Below, piece by piece: positions 1 through 8,683 of a stretch of 64,000 bases of DNA. The DNA is taken from NCBI GenBank assembly GCA_036558005.1, contig DATBGO010000139.1:45118-109117 (forward strand), given 5' to 3'. This stretch comes from DATBGO01 sp036558005. GTDB taxonomy: Bacteria > Actinomycetota > Actinomycetes > Streptosporangiales > Streptosporangiaceae. The notes under the pieces were generated by a model, which was not told where the DNA came from, made no database searches, and was given only the letters and a program-made list of their open reading frames with translations. How positions within the stretch are numbered: position 1 is the stretch's first letter; each line of letters starts with the position of its first letter. The translations under genes were made by a program, and so were the position numbers.

Positions 1-17
1 GGCCCTCGCGGGTTACA

Positions 18-839
18 TTAAGCGAACTCGCTGAAGACGGGGTAGTAGCCGCTGGACTGGCCGGTGGCGGTGGGGTGGTAGGACTCGCCGAGGTCGAGGA
101 AGTTGACCGAGTGCAGCCAGCTGCCCGAATCGCAGATCTGGTGCCCCTTGAACTGGTTCGCGACGTCGGCGAAGACGTCACCGAACCGGGCCGCGGCGGC
201 CTGGATCTGGCTGTCGAGCTGGGCCGCCGCCTGGTTCAGGTCGGTGCGGTCGGTGGTGCTCAGCCCGATGCAGGAACTGGACTTGCTCAGGTCGTAGAGC
301 GCGGGATAGTCGAGCACCACGACCCTGGCGTTGGGCGCGTGCGAGGCGATCGCGGACAGCGCGTTGTTCAGCTCGCCCGGCAGCTGCGCGCTCATCTCGC
401 TCTCCGCGGAGTGGACCGCGTTCACGCAGGTGCTGGTGGAGTCCAGCACGCAGGTCTCCATGGTGGAGCTGAACCCGACGTCGTTGCCGCCGATCGTGAT
501 CGACACCAGGGTGGTGCCTGCGCTGAGCGCGGAAACCTGGCTGCTGACGACGTCGCTGGTGGTGGCGCCGGAGCAGGCCACCGAGGTGTAGGAGGCGGGG
601 GCGTTGGCGTTGGCCCACAGCTGGGAGTAGGCGTTCGTGCTCCGGTCGCAGGAACCGCTGGAGCTGATGTAGCTGCCCGCGCCGACCCCGGATGAATAGG
701 AGTCGCCGAGCGCGACATAGTGAACGCTGCTGGCCGAGGCGGGGGCGGCCGAGGCAACTAATGGCAGGACGGCGACGCCTGCCGTAATGGCCGCGAGAGC
801 AAGACGATGACGAGAAAGGGCGGGACGCAGCACGGGCAT
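18..839 (-). CDS. Secreted SGNH/GDSL-family hydrolase
   Basis: This 273-residue exported esterase or lipase candidate begins with a classical signal peptide: basic residues, a hydrophobic core from about residue 13, and an Ala-rich cleavage region near residue 37. Block I (GDSYSSG, nucleophile Ser) follows directly. The GGND motif supplies the oxyanion Asn, and a late SYHPT motif supplies the catalytic His, so the SGNH triad is complete. Paired Cys residues fit the disulfide-stabilised actinobacterial lipases of this family. It should act outside the cell on lipid or acyl esters; the substrate cannot be read from sequence. The ATG has an AGGAG only 2 nt upstream, so the start is less certain than the family call. 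Confidence 0.88.
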   Translation of the reverse strand: MPVLRPALSRHRLALAAITAGVAVLPLVASAAPASASSVHYVALGDSYSSGVGAGSYISSSGSCDRSTNAYSQLWANANAPASYTSVACSGATTSDVVSSQVSALSAGTTLVSITIGGNDVGFSSTMETCVLDSTSTCVNAVHSAESEMSAQLPGELNNALSAIASHAPNARVVVLDYPALYDLSKSSSCIGLSTTDRTDLNQAAAQLDSQIQAAAARFGDVFADVANQFKGHQICDSGSWLHSVNFLDLGESYHPTATGQSSGYYPVFSEFA

Positions 840-933
840 TCTCCTCAGAGCGGCGCAGCACGGAAACCGACCTTACTTAGCAGTAACATCGGCCGGCTGG
901 CCGGTCAATAGGGAACCGCGCTGCTGCTGAACG

Positions 934-2292
934 CTAAAGGCCCGTGACCGCCTCTTCCAGGATCGACAATCCCTCGGTCAGCAGCTGATCGCCGATCACC
1001 AGCGGGGGCAGGAACCGCAGCACGTTGCCGTAGGTGCCGCAGGTGAGCACCAGCAGGCCGGCCGAATGGCAGGCCTTGGCCACCCGCGCGGTGGCGGGGG
1101 CGTCGGGCACCAGCGTGCCCGGCTCGACCAGCTCGATGGCCAGCATCGCGCCGCGGCCCCGGACGTCGCCGATGACCGGGTTCGCCTCGGCCAGCGCGCG
1201 CAGCCGGGGCAGCATGATGTCGCCGACCCGGCGGGCCGCGGCGGGCAGGTCCTCCTTGCGCATCGTCTCGATCGCGCCCAGCGCCGCGGCGCAGGCCACC
1301 GGGTTGCCGCCGTAGGTGCCGCCCAGGCCGCCCGGGTGCACCGCGTCCATCATCTCGGCCCGGCCGGTCACCCCGGCCAGCGGCAGCCCGCCCGCGATGC
1401 CCTTGGCGGTGGTGATCAGGTCGGGGACGACGCCCTCGTGGTCGCAGCCGAACCAGTCCCCGGTCCGGCAGAACCCGGACTGGATCTCGTCGGCGACCAG
1501 CACGATGCCGTGCTCGCGGCAGAACGCCGCCAGCCCCGGCAGGAACCCGTCCGGCGGCACCACGAAGCCGCCCTCGCCCAGGATCGGCTCGATCACGACC
1601 GCGGCGACGTTCTGCTCCCCGACCTGGGTGTGGATCAGCCCGGTGATCACGTCCAGCGCGTCGGCCTCGCACCGGGCCGGGCCGCCGGGCCAGCGGAACG
1701 GGTAGGCCATCGGCATCCGGTAGACCTCGGCGGCGAACGGCCCGAAGCCCTGCTTGTAGGGCATGTTCTTCGCGGTCATCGCCATGGTCAGGTTGGTCCG
1801 GCCGTGGTAGCCGTGGTCGAACGCCACCACCGCCTGCCTGCCGGTCGCGTGCCGGGCGATCTTGACCGCGTTCTCGACCGCCTCGGCGCCGGAGTTGAAC
1901 AGCGCCGACCGCTTCTCGTGCTCGCCCGGGGTGACCCGGTTGAGCTCCTCGCAGACCTCCACATAGCCCTCATAAGGGGCGACCATGAAGCAGGTGTGGG
2001 TGAACTGGGCGACCTGCCGGGTCACCCGCTCGACCACCAGCTCGGCGCTGTTGCCGACCGAGGTCACCGCGATCCCTGAGCCGAAGTCGATCAGCGAGTT
2101 GCCGTCCGCGTCGACGACCACGCCGCCGCCCGCCGCGGTGACGAACACCGGCAGGACATGGCTGAGCCCGCGGGCCACGCTGCGCCCGCGCCGCTCCAGC
2201 AGGGCCCTGGAGGCCGGCCCGGGAATCTCGGTGGCCAGGTGGCGCTGCTGCGCGAGCCCCGGCCCGCCAGCAGAGGGTGTGTGCAGCTCCAT
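934..2292 (-). CDS. gabT: 4-aminobutyrate aminotransferase-like class III aminotransferase
   Basis: A 452-residue PLP-dependent class III aminotransferase. GABA or a related omega-amino acid donates its amino group to 2-oxoglutarate, giving succinate semialdehyde and glutamate. The PLP region is clear: ADEIQSGF contributes the cofactor Asp, and TTAKGIAGGLP carries the Schiff-base Lys. The glycine-rich SGAEAVENA segment binds phosphate. The frame stays open for 61 more codons upstream, but those would overlap pobA. The ATG at 2292 is preferred because TATTGT lies exactly 6 nt before it, as in leaderless genes. Divergent from pobA. Omega-amino acid specificity is inferred from overall resemblance; ornithine-type relatives look similar. 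Confidence 0.85.
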   Translation of the reverse strand: MELHTPSAGGPGLAQQRHLATEIPGPASRALLERRGRSVARGLSHVLPVFVTAAGGGVVVDADGNSLIDFGSGIAVTSVGNSAELVVERVTRQVAQFTHTCFMVAPYEGYVEVCEELNRVTPGEHEKRSALFNSGAEAVENAVKIARHATGRQAVVAFDHGYHGRTNLTMAMTAKNMPYKQGFGPFAAEVYRMPMAYPFRWPGGPARCEADALDVITGLIHTQVGEQNVAAVVIEPILGEGGFVVPPDGFLPGLAAFCREHGIVLVADEIQSGFCRTGDWFGCDHEGVVPDLITTAKGIAGGLPLAGVTGRAEMMDAVHPGGLGGTYGGNPVACAAALGAIETMRKEDLPAAARRVGDIMLPRLRALAEANPVIGDVRGRGAMLAIELVEPGTLVPDAPATARVAKACHSAGLLVLTCGTYGNVLRFLPPLVIGDQLLTEGLSILEEAVTGL

Positions 2293-2298
2293 ACGGCG

Positions 2299-2304
2299 AC
2301 AATA
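2299..2304 (-). promoter_or_regulatory. Putative leaderless -10 element of gabT
   Basis: On the reverse strand TATTGT is separated from the ATG by 6 nt, so transcription would start at or next to the start codon. No Shine-Dalgarno sequence is present. Confidence 0.5.
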
Positions 2305-2397
2305 GACCCAGGGCTCGCAGGCCCGGCGGCCCGGCGCGGCGCCGGGCGCGGATCCCGGTAGCGGCGGGCCTGCGCGCGACCCCCGGCCAGCCGGGCC

Positions 2398-2403
2398 TAT
2401 CCT
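2398..2403 (+). promoter_or_regulatory. Possible -10 element of pobA
   Basis: TATCCT fits TANNNT and sits 64 nt before the GTG start, leaving a leader with a good AAGGAG ribosome site at 2455-2460. No convincing -35 hexamer was seen. Confidence 0.3.
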
Positions 2404-2467
2404 CTCAATCGGCCCGTTCGGCGCGAAAACCCCAGCGCTCGCGGGCCGCAGCGGAAGGAGCGGGTGA

Positions 2468-3643
2468 GTGCGCACTCAGGTGGCGATCGTCGGCGCGGGC
2501 CCGGCCGGGCTGCTGCTGTCCCATCTGCTGCACCTGCGCGGCATCTCCTCGGTGGTGCTGGAGGCGCGCAGCCGCGAGTACGTGGAGCAGCGGGTCAGGG
2601 CCGGGGTGCTGGAGCAGGGCACGGTGGACACCCTGGTGGTGTCCGGGGCCGGCCAGCGGCTGCTGGCCGAGGGCATGGTGCACCACGGGATCGAGCTGCG
2701 GTTCGGCGGGCAGGGGCACCGGATCGCGTTCGAGCGGCTGGTGCCCGGCCGGGCGATCACCGTCTACGGTCAGCAGGAAGTGGTCAAGGACCTGATCGCG
2801 GCGCGGCTGGCGGCCGGCGGCGACGTCCGGTTCGAGATCAGCGACGTGGAGCTGAACGGGATCGACACCGAGCACCCGGAGGTCAGCTTCAGCCAGGACT
2901 CGCGGCGCGAGCTGCTGCAGGCCGACTTCATCGCCGGCTGCGACGGGTTCCACGGGGTCTGCAGGGACGCGATCCCGGCCGGGGTGCTGCGCTACTTCGA
3001 CCGGGAGTACCCGTTCGCCTGGCTCGCGGTGCTGGCCGAGGTGGCGCCGTCAGCCAGCGAGCTGATCTACTCAAGGACCGACCGCGGGTTCGCGCTGCAC
3101 AGCATGCGCGGCCCGGGGGTGAGCCGGTTCTACCTGCAGGTCGCGCCGGACGAGCAGCTCGCCGCCTGGCCGGACGAGCGGATCTGGCCGGAGCTGCGGG
3201 CCAGGCTGGAGACGGTGCCGGACTGGCAGCTGGCCACCGGGCCGGTGCTGGAGAAGAGCATCACCGCGATGCGCAGCTTCGTGGCCGAGCCGATGCAGTT
3301 CGGCCGGCTGTACCTGGCCGGCGACGCGGCGCACATCGTCCCGCCGACCGGCGCGAAGGGGCTGAACCTGGCCGCGTTCGACGTCACCCTGCTGGCCGAG
3401 GCGCTCGGCGGCTGGTACGCCGGCGGGTCCGCTGACCTGCTGGACGGGTACTCGGCCAGCTGCCTGCGGCGGGTCTGGCGGGTGCAGCACTTCTCCTGGT
3501 GGATGACCACGCTGCTGCATACCTTCGACAGCTACGACCCCTACGACCAGCGGCTGCAGCTGTCCTACCTGGACTACGTGTGCAGCTCGGAGGCCGCGTC
3601 GATGACGCTGGCAGAGAACTACGTCGGGCTGGACCGGCGCTGA
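2468..3643 (+). CDS. pobA: 4-hydroxybenzoate 3-monooxygenase
   Basis: A 391-residue flavoprotein hydroxylase converting 4-hydroxybenzoate to protocatechuate with O2 and a reduced nicotinamide. The N terminus has the FAD Rossmann motif GAGPAGLLL. A DGF motif lies mid-protein, and the second FAD motif (GDAAHIVPPTGAKGLNLA) is typical of PobA. The length matches the Pseudomonas enzyme. The GTG start has AAGGAG 7 nt upstream. It heads the forward-strand protocatechuate genes and would feed pcaHG. NADH or NADPH preference cannot be judged by eye. Confidence 0.93.
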   Translation: MRTQVAIVGAGPAGLLLSHLLHLRGISSVVLEARSREYVEQRVRAGVLEQGTVDTLVVSGAGQRLLAEGMVHHGIELRFGGQGHRIAFERLVPGRAITVYGQQEVVKDLIAARLAAGGDVRFEISDVELNGIDTEHPEVSFSQDSRRELLQADFIAGCDGFHGVCRDAIPAGVLRYFDREYPFAWLAVLAEVAPSASELIYSRTDRGFALHSMRGPGVSRFYLQVAPDEQLAAWPDERIWPELRARLETVPDWQLATGPVLEKSITAMRSFVAEPMQFGRLYLAGDAAHIVPPTGAKGLNLAAFDVTLLAEALGGWYAGGSADLLDGYSASCLRRVWRVQHFSWWMTTLLHTFDSYDPYDQRLQLSYLDYVCSSEAASMTLAENYVGLDRR

Positions 3644-3739
3644 CCGGCCCGGGCCGCGGCCGCGGTGACACCGGCGCGGCGCGGCCGGGCGGGCGGCGGG
3701 CGGGCGGCGGGCTGGCGGGACGAGCTTGGGGGCGGGCGG

Positions 3740-3745
3740 GACAAT
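3740..3745 (+). promoter_or_regulatory. Putative leaderless -10 element of pcaB
   Basis: GACAAT sits exactly 6 nt before the GTG chosen for pcaB and no ribosome site is visible. This supports separate transcription of pcaBC. Confidence 0.4.
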
Positions 3746-3751
3746 GACTGC

Positions 3752-5164
3752 GTGAACGGCATCGGCAGTGACGGCTTGTTCGGCAGCCTGTTCGGCCGCG
3801 GCCAGGCCGGGACCGGCGACCAGGCCTGGCTGCAGGCGATGCTGGACACCGAGGCGGCGCTGGCCCGCGCGCTGGAGCGGGCCGGGCTGGCCGCCCCGGG
3901 GTCCGGCGCGCAGGTGAGCGCCGCCGCCAGGGCGGACCGGTTCGACCCGGCTGAGCTGGGCCGGCAGGCGGCCCGGGCCGGCAACCCGGTGCCCGCGCTG
4001 GCCCGGGCCCTGGCCGGGATGCTGCCGCCGGGCCCGGCTGCCGCGGTACACCGCGGCGCGACCAGCCAGGACATCATCGACACCGCGGCCATGCTGCTGG
4101 CCAGCCGGGTGCTGGCCGCCGCTGAGCAGGACCTGGCCAGTGCCGCGGCCGCGGCGGCCGCCCTGGCCAGCGGGCAGGCCGGCACGGTCATGATCGGCCG
4201 GACCCTGCTGCAGCAGGCGGTGCCGGTCACCTTCGGGCTGGTCGCGGCCGGCTGGCTGACCGCGATCGACGAGGCGCGCGGCGGGCTGGCCCGGGTGGCG
4301 CGGGAGCGGCTCGCGGTGCAGTTCGGCGGCGCGGCGGGCACCCTCGCCTCGCTCGGGCCGGACGGGCCGAGGGTCGCCGGGCTGCTGGCCGCCGAGCTCG
4401 GCCTGGCCGAGCCGGTGCTGCCCTGGCACACCAGCAGGCTGCGGGTGATCGAGCTCGCCGCCGCGCTCGCCGGGACCTGCGCCGCGCTCGGCAAGATCGC
4501 CAGGGACGTCACGCTGCTCGCCCAGTCCGAGGTCGCCGAGGTGAGCGAGGGCCCGGTGGGCGAGAGCGGCGCGCAGGGGATCCGGCGCGGCGGGTCGTCG
4601 ACGATGCCGCACAAGCGCAACCCGGTCGCGGCGGTGGTGATCGTGGGCTGCGCCCGGCAGGCACCAGGACTGCTGGCCACCCTGACCGCGGCCGGCGAGC
4701 AGGAACTGCAGCGGGCCGCGGGCGGCTGGCACGCGGAATGGCAGCCGCTCACCGCGCTGCTCGGGCTGACCGGCTCGGCGGCGTCCTGGGCGGCCGAGCT
4801 GCTCGGCGGCCTGGCGCCTGACCCGGCCCGGATGCGGGCCAACCTGGACGCCGCCCGCGGGCTGCCGCTGGCCGAGCGCGTCGCCGCGCTGCTGGCGCCC
4901 GCCCTCGGCCAGGCCGCCGCGCACGACGCGGTCGCCAGGGCCGCGCGGGCCGCGGCGGACTCGGGCCGGCCGCTGCGGGACGAGCTGCTCGGGCCGGACG
5001 GGCCGGGACCGCAGCTGGCCGCCAGCGGCATCGGGCCGGCCGAGCTCGACGCCGCCCTGGACCCGGCGGGCTACCTCGGCGGGTGCGGCCGGTTCGTGGC
5101 CAGGGCGCTGGCCGCGCACCAGCGCTACCAGCGGGACGGCAAGATGGACGAGGCAGGCAGGTAA
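3752..5164 (+). CDS. pcaB: 3-carboxy-cis,cis-muconate cycloisomerase
   Basis: A 470-residue member of the fumarase/aspartase superfamily. It lactonises 3-carboxy-cis,cis-muconate, the ring-cleavage product of PcaHG, to 4-carboxymuconolactone. The superfamily signature GSSTMPHKRNP is present near residue 290, and TSQDIIDTA marks the other active-site segment. The open frame extends 29 codons upstream in low-complexity GC sequence. The GTG at 3752 is preferred because homology begins there and a -10-like hexamer lies 6 nt before it. It lies between pobA and pcaC, as expected for the pathway. Confidence 0.92.
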   Translation: MNGIGSDGLFGSLFGRGQAGTGDQAWLQAMLDTEAALARALERAGLAAPGSGAQVSAAARADRFDPAELGRQAARAGNPVPALARALAGMLPPGPAAAVHRGATSQDIIDTAAMLLASRVLAAAEQDLASAAAAAAALASGQAGTVMIGRTLLQQAVPVTFGLVAAGWLTAIDEARGGLARVARERLAVQFGGAAGTLASLGPDGPRVAGLLAAELGLAEPVLPWHTSRLRVIELAAALAGTCAALGKIARDVTLLAQSEVAEVSEGPVGESGAQGIRRGGSSTMPHKRNPVAAVVIVGCARQAPGLLATLTAAGEQELQRAAGGWHAEWQPLTALLGLTGSAASWAAELLGGLAPDPARMRANLDAARGLPLAERVAALLAPALGQAAAHDAVARAARAAADSGRPLRDELLGPDGPGPQLAASGIGPAELDAALDPAGYLGGCGRFVARALAAHQRYQRDGKMDEAGR

Positions 5165-5193
5165 CCAGCAGGCCAGCGAGAGGAGCGGGCGCA

Positions 5194-5583
5194 GTGACCG
5201 ACGCGGACCGGGCGGAGCAGGGCATGCGGGTGCGCCGTGAGGTGCTCGGGGACGAGCACGTCGACCGCGCGGTGGCGGGCACGACCGAGTTCAGCGCGCC
5301 GTTCCAGGACCTGATCACCCGGTACGCGTGGGGCGAGATCTGGAACCGGCCCGGCCTGACCAGGGCGGAGCGGAGCATGATCACGCTGACCGCGCTGGCG
5401 GTGCTGCGCCAGGAGGCCGAGCTGGAGATGCACCTGCACGCCGCGCTGCGTAACGGGCTCACCCCGGCGCAGATCAGCGAGGTCCTGCTGCAGGTGGCGG
5501 TGTACGCGGGGGTGCCCGCGGCCAACCGCGGCTTCGCCATCGCCCAGCGGGTGCTGGCGCAGGCCGCGGCCGGGTCGCAGTAG
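5194..5583 (+). CDS. pcaC: 4-carboxymuconolactone decarboxylase
   Basis: A 129-residue single-domain carboxymuconolactone decarboxylase (AhpD-like fold), making 3-oxoadipate enol-lactone from 4-carboxymuconolactone. Typical segments are the ITLTALA strand-helix and the EMHLHAALRNGLTP region with the catalytic His. A GTG start with GAGAGGAG 8 nt upstream gives the usual stand-alone PcaC length. In several actinobacteria PcaC is fused to PcaD as PcaL; here it is a separate gene 29 nt after pcaB, and pcaD is at the far end of the cluster. Confidence 0.92.
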   Translation: MTDADRAEQGMRVRREVLGDEHVDRAVAGTTEFSAPFQDLITRYAWGEIWNRPGLTRAERSMITLTALAVLRQEAELEMHLHAALRNGLTPAQISEVLLQVAVYAGVPAANRGFAIAQRVLAQAAAGSQ

Positions 5584-5701
5584 CCCGGCCGCCGGGGAAG
5601 CGGCACGTTGACCCCGGTATTTCGTTATCCGTACAGGTGTGCACTCAGCGACCGGTACTCGATATCGTTTCGGGAAAGCGCTGCGAGGAAGCAGGTGAGG
5701 C
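5584..5701 (+). promoter_or_regulatory. pcaI upstream region, probable promoter
   Basis: This 118-bp gap breaks an otherwise tight gene run and is noticeably AT-richer than its flanks. It holds TTGACC (5608-5613) as a possible -35, a following TAC-rich stretch, and the 8-bp palindrome CGATATCG at 5660-5667. A promoter and operator for pcaIJHGD are inferred from context. No regulator gene is adjacent. Confidence 0.35.
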
Positions 5702-6571
5702 ATGGCGCAGATCGTGTCGCTGCCGGACGCCATAGCGCGGGCGGTCCATGACCGGGACAGCGTCGCGATGGAAGGCTTCACCCACCTGATCCCGCACGCC
5801 GCCGGGCACGAGGTGATCCGCCAGGGACGGCGCGGGCTGACCCTGATCCGGATGACCCCCGACGTGATCTACGACCAGCTGATCGGGGCGGGCTGCGCGA
5901 GCAAGCTGGTGTTCTCCTGGGCGGGCAACCCCGGCGTGGGCTCGCTGCACCGGTTCAGGGACGCGGTCGAGCACTCCTGGCCGGTGCCGCTGGAACTGGA
6001 GGAGCACAGCCACGCCGGGATGGCCAACCGGTACGTGGCCGGGGCGTCCGGGCTGCCGTTCGCCGTGCTGCGCGGCTACCGCGGCACCGGGCTGACCGCG
6101 CAGACGCCGAACATCGCGGAGATCAGCTGCCCGTTCACCGGCGAGACCCTGACCGCGGTGGCCGCGCTGCGGCCGGACGTGACGGTGATCCACGCGCAGC
6201 GCAGCGACCGGGCGGGCAACGTCCAGCTCTGGGGGATCACCGGGGTGCAGAAGGAGGCGGTGCTCGCCGCCCGCCGGTCGGTGGTCACCGTCGAGGAGAT
6301 CGTGGACGTGCTCGACCCGCGCCCGGACGCGGTCGTGCTGCCGTCCTGGGCGGTCAGCTACGTCGCGCTGGCGCCCGGCGGCGCGCACCCGTCCTACGCG
6401 CTCGGCTACACCACCCGCGACAACGACTTCTATGTCGGGTGGGACGCGATCAGCCGGGACCGGCAGCGGTTCACCGAGTGGCTTCGCCGGCACGTCTACG
6501 CGGCGGGCGGCGCCGGGCCCGTCCCCGCCCAGGTTCCCGCCCAGGCCGGCCTCCCTGGCGGCCGGCCATGA
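5702..6571 (+). CDS. pcaI: 3-oxoadipate CoA-transferase, subunit alpha
   Basis: A 289-residue family I CoA-transferase alpha subunit. With PcaJ it moves CoA from succinyl-CoA to 3-oxoadipate. It has the family glycine-containing segment near the start (DSVAMEGFTHLIPHA), MTPDVIYDQLI, and a VIHAQRSDRAGN motif characteristic of the alpha subunit. It is longer than the roughly 230-residue enterobacterial-type subunits, resembling the longer glutaconate-type alpha subunits of actinobacteria. Its TGA overlaps the pcaJ ATG (ATGA), indicating translational coupling and a heterodimer. Confidence 0.88.
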   Translation: MAQIVSLPDAIARAVHDRDSVAMEGFTHLIPHAAGHEVIRQGRRGLTLIRMTPDVIYDQLIGAGCASKLVFSWAGNPGVGSLHRFRDAVEHSWPVPLELEEHSHAGMANRYVAGASGLPFAVLRGYRGTGLTAQTPNIAEISCPFTGETLTAVAALRPDVTVIHAQRSDRAGNVQLWGITGVQKEAVLAARRSVVTVEEIVDVLDPRPDAVVLPSWAVSYVALAPGGAHPSYALGYTTRDNDFYVGWDAISRDRQRFTEWLRRHVYAAGGAGPVPAQVPAQAGLPGGRP

Positions 6572-7344
6572 CCGGGTACGCCGGGGACGAGATCATGACC
6601 GTCACCGCGGCCAGGGCGCTGCGCGACCAGATGACCTGCTTCGTCGGGATCGGGCTGCCCAGCGAGGCGGCCAACCTGGCCAGGGCCACGCACGCGCCCG
6701 GGCTGGTGATGATCTACGAGTCGGGCACCATCGGGGCCAAGCCCGCCGCGCTGCCGCTGTCCATCGGGGACGGCATCCTGGCCGAGACCGCCGACGCCGT
6801 GGTCAGCGTTCCGGAGATCTTCAACTACTGGCTGCAGCCGGGCCGGATCGACGTCGGCTTCCTCGGCGCGGCGCAGATCGACCGGTTCGCCAACATCAAC
6901 ACCACGGTGATCGGCGCGGACTACGGCCGGCCCCAGATCAGGCTGCCCGGGGCGGGCGGCGCGCCGGAGATCGCCGCGTCCTGCCGGGAAGTGATCGTGA
7001 TCGTGCGGCAGACCCGCCGCACGTTCGTCGACCGGGTCAGCTTCGTCACGTCCGTGGGCTTCGGGGACGGGCCGGACAGCAGGCGGCGTCTCGGCCTGGC
7101 CGGCGCTGGCCCCCGCAAGATCATCACCGACCTCGGGGTACTCGAGCCGGACCCGGACACGTCCGAGCTGGTGCTCACGGGGGTATACCCCGGAATATCC
7201 GTTCAGGAAGTGAAAGAGCGCACCGGATGGCCGCTGGCGGTGTCGGCGAGCCTGCACGGCATCCCGCCGCCCACCCCGGCGGAGCTGACCGCGCTGCGCG
7301 GCCTGCTCGCCACCATGCCGGCCACCGAAGGAGCAGCCTCATGA
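6568..7344 (+). CDS. pcaJ: 3-oxoadipate CoA-transferase, subunit beta
   Basis: A 258-residue beta subunit carrying the catalytic glutamate in the segment IYESGTIG, equivalent to the family I ESG motif that forms the glutamyl-CoA thioester. The GFLGAAQIDRFANIN stretch is typical of beta subunits. The ATG at 6568 overlaps the pcaI stop, so the longer open frame upstream is not used. The stop in turn overlaps the pcaH ATG, making a translationally coupled pcaIJH unit. Confidence 0.9.
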   Translation: MTGYAGDEIMTVTAARALRDQMTCFVGIGLPSEAANLARATHAPGLVMIYESGTIGAKPAALPLSIGDGILAETADAVVSVPEIFNYWLQPGRIDVGFLGAAQIDRFANINTTVIGADYGRPQIRLPGAGGAPEIAASCREVIVIVRQTRRTFVDRVSFVTSVGFGDGPDSRRRLGLAGAGPRKIITDLGVLEPDPDTSELVLTGVYPGISVQEVKERTGWPLAVSASLHGIPPPTPAELTALRGLLATMPATEGAAS

Positions 7345-8087
7345 CGACCGAAGTGCCGCCAGGCACGGCAGCCTTCACGCTGCCGTCCTACCCCAGGGCC
7401 ACCGGCGTGCACCCGCCGCTGGACTTCCCCGGCTACCGGTCGTCGCTGCTGCGGGCGCCGAAACGGCGGCCGGTGCCGCTGCCGCAGCGGCTGACCGAGG
7501 TCACCGGCCCGCTGCTCGGCGCGGAGCGGGTCAGCCCGGAGGACGCGGACCTGACCGCGGGCCGCGGCGGCGAGCCGCTCGGCGAGCGGATCATCGTCAC
7601 CGGCCGGGTGCTGGACTCCGGTGGCCGGCCCGTCCCCGGCACACTGGTCGAGATCTGGCAGGCCAACGCGGCCGGCCGGTACGCGCACGGCGTCGACGAC
7701 CATCCGGCGCCGCTGGACGCCAGCTTCGACGGCGCTGGCCGGTGCCTGACCGACGCCGAGGGCAGGTACCGGTTCGTCACGATCAAGCCGGGCGCCTACC
7801 CGTGGCGCAACCACCTCAACGCCTGGCGGCCCGCGCACATCCACTTCTCGCTGTTCGGCCGGGCGTTCACCCAGCGGCTGATCACCCAGATGTACTTCCC
7901 CGGCGACCCGCTGTTCGCCCAGGACCCGATCTTCAACTCGGTGCCCGACCCGAAGGCGCGCGAGCGCATGGTCGCCCGGTTCGACCTGGAGGTGACCCAG
8001 CCGGACTGGGCGCTCGGCTACGTCTGGGACATCGCGCTGCGCGGGCCGGGCGCCGCCGTGTTCGAGCCGCGGGAGCCGGGCCGGTGA
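7341..8087 (+). CDS. pcaH: Protocatechuate 3,4-dioxygenase, beta subunit
   Basis: A 248-residue iron-binding subunit of the intradiol dioxygenase that cleaves protocatechuate to 3-carboxy-cis,cis-muconate. All four Fe(III) ligands can be placed: Tyr114 (GRYAH), Tyr153 (GAYPWRN), and His166 and His168 (RPAHIHF). The actinobacterial N-terminal extension before the dioxygenase core (about residues 50-245) is present. The ATG overlaps the pcaJ stop and has GAAGGAG upstream. The stop overlaps the GTG of pcaG, consistent with equimolar synthesis of the alpha/beta protomer. Confidence 0.95.
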   Translation: MTTEVPPGTAAFTLPSYPRATGVHPPLDFPGYRSSLLRAPKRRPVPLPQRLTEVTGPLLGAERVSPEDADLTAGRGGEPLGERIIVTGRVLDSGGRPVPGTLVEIWQANAAGRYAHGVDDHPAPLDASFDGAGRCLTDAEGRYRFVTIKPGAYPWRNHLNAWRPAHIHFSLFGRAFTQRLITQMYFPGDPLFAQDPIFNSVPDPKARERMVARFDLEVTQPDWALGYVWDIALRGPGAAVFEPREPGR

Positions 8088-8683
8088 CCGGGCAGCTGAC
8101 CCCCTCGCAGACCGTCGGGCCGTTCCTGGCGATCGGGCTGCCCTGGCCCGACGGCCCGTTCGTGGTGCCCGAGGGCACGCCAGGCGCGATCACGATCACC
8201 GGGCGGGTGCTGGACGGGGCCGCCGAGCCGGTGCCCGACGCGCTGGTCGAGACCTGGCAGGCTGGCCCGGACGGCCGGTTCACCCACCCCGACGATCCGC
8301 GCGGCGGGGCGGCCGTGCCCGCCGGGCCGGGCGGCCCGCTGGCGGCGTTCCGCGGGTTCGGCCGGTGCCCGACCGGCCCGGACGGCCGGTACCAGATCGT
8401 CACCCTCAAGCCCGGGGCGCTGCCCAGCCCCGACGGCGGCACCGAGGCGCCGCACCTGGACGTGTCGGTGTTCGCCCGCGGGCTGCTCGACCGGGTGGTG
8501 ACCAGGATCTACTTCGCCGACGAGACCGCGGCGAACGCGGCCGACCCGGTGCTGGCCGGCCTGGGTGACCAAGACCGCGCGCAGACCCTGATCGCCACCC
8601 CGGAGCCGGGCGGCGAGCCTGGCCGGTACCGGTTCGACATCAGGCTGCAGGGCGGCCGGGAGACTGTTTTCTTTGATGTCTGA
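8084..8683 (+). CDS. pcaG: Protocatechuate 3,4-dioxygenase, alpha subunit
   Basis: A 199-residue non-iron subunit pairing with PcaH. It has the same beta-sandwich core but lacks the metal ligands: the first Tyr position is Phe (GRFTH) and the HxH pair reads HLD, as expected for alpha chains. The N-terminal TPSQTVGPF is a reliable PcaG marker. It starts at a GTG overlapping the pcaH stop. Its last codons overlap the start of pcaD by 8 nt. Confidence 0.94.
   Translation: MTGQLTPSQTVGPFLAIGLPWPDGPFVVPEGTPGAITITGRVLDGAAEPVPDALVETWQAGPDGRFTHPDDPRGGAAVPAGPGGPLAAFRGFGRCPTGPDGRYQIVTLKPGALPSPDGGTEAPHLDVSVFARGLLDRVVTRIYFADETAANAADPVLAGLGDQDRAQTLIATPEPGGEPGRYRFDIRLQGGRETVFFDV

Noticed and set aside
75..2079. 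Long forward-strand open frames opposite the SGNH hydrolase and gabT
   Set aside because: They are antisense shadows typical of GC-rich codon bias, with Arg/Gly/His-rich translations and no recognisable domain. The same holds for most other long frames opposite real genes.
7341..8087. Loss of an iron-ligand Tyr in PcaH (His in the HPAPLD segment)
   Set aside because: The ligand Tyr aligns with GRYAH (Tyr114), not with the HPAPLD segment, so the four-ligand set is complete.
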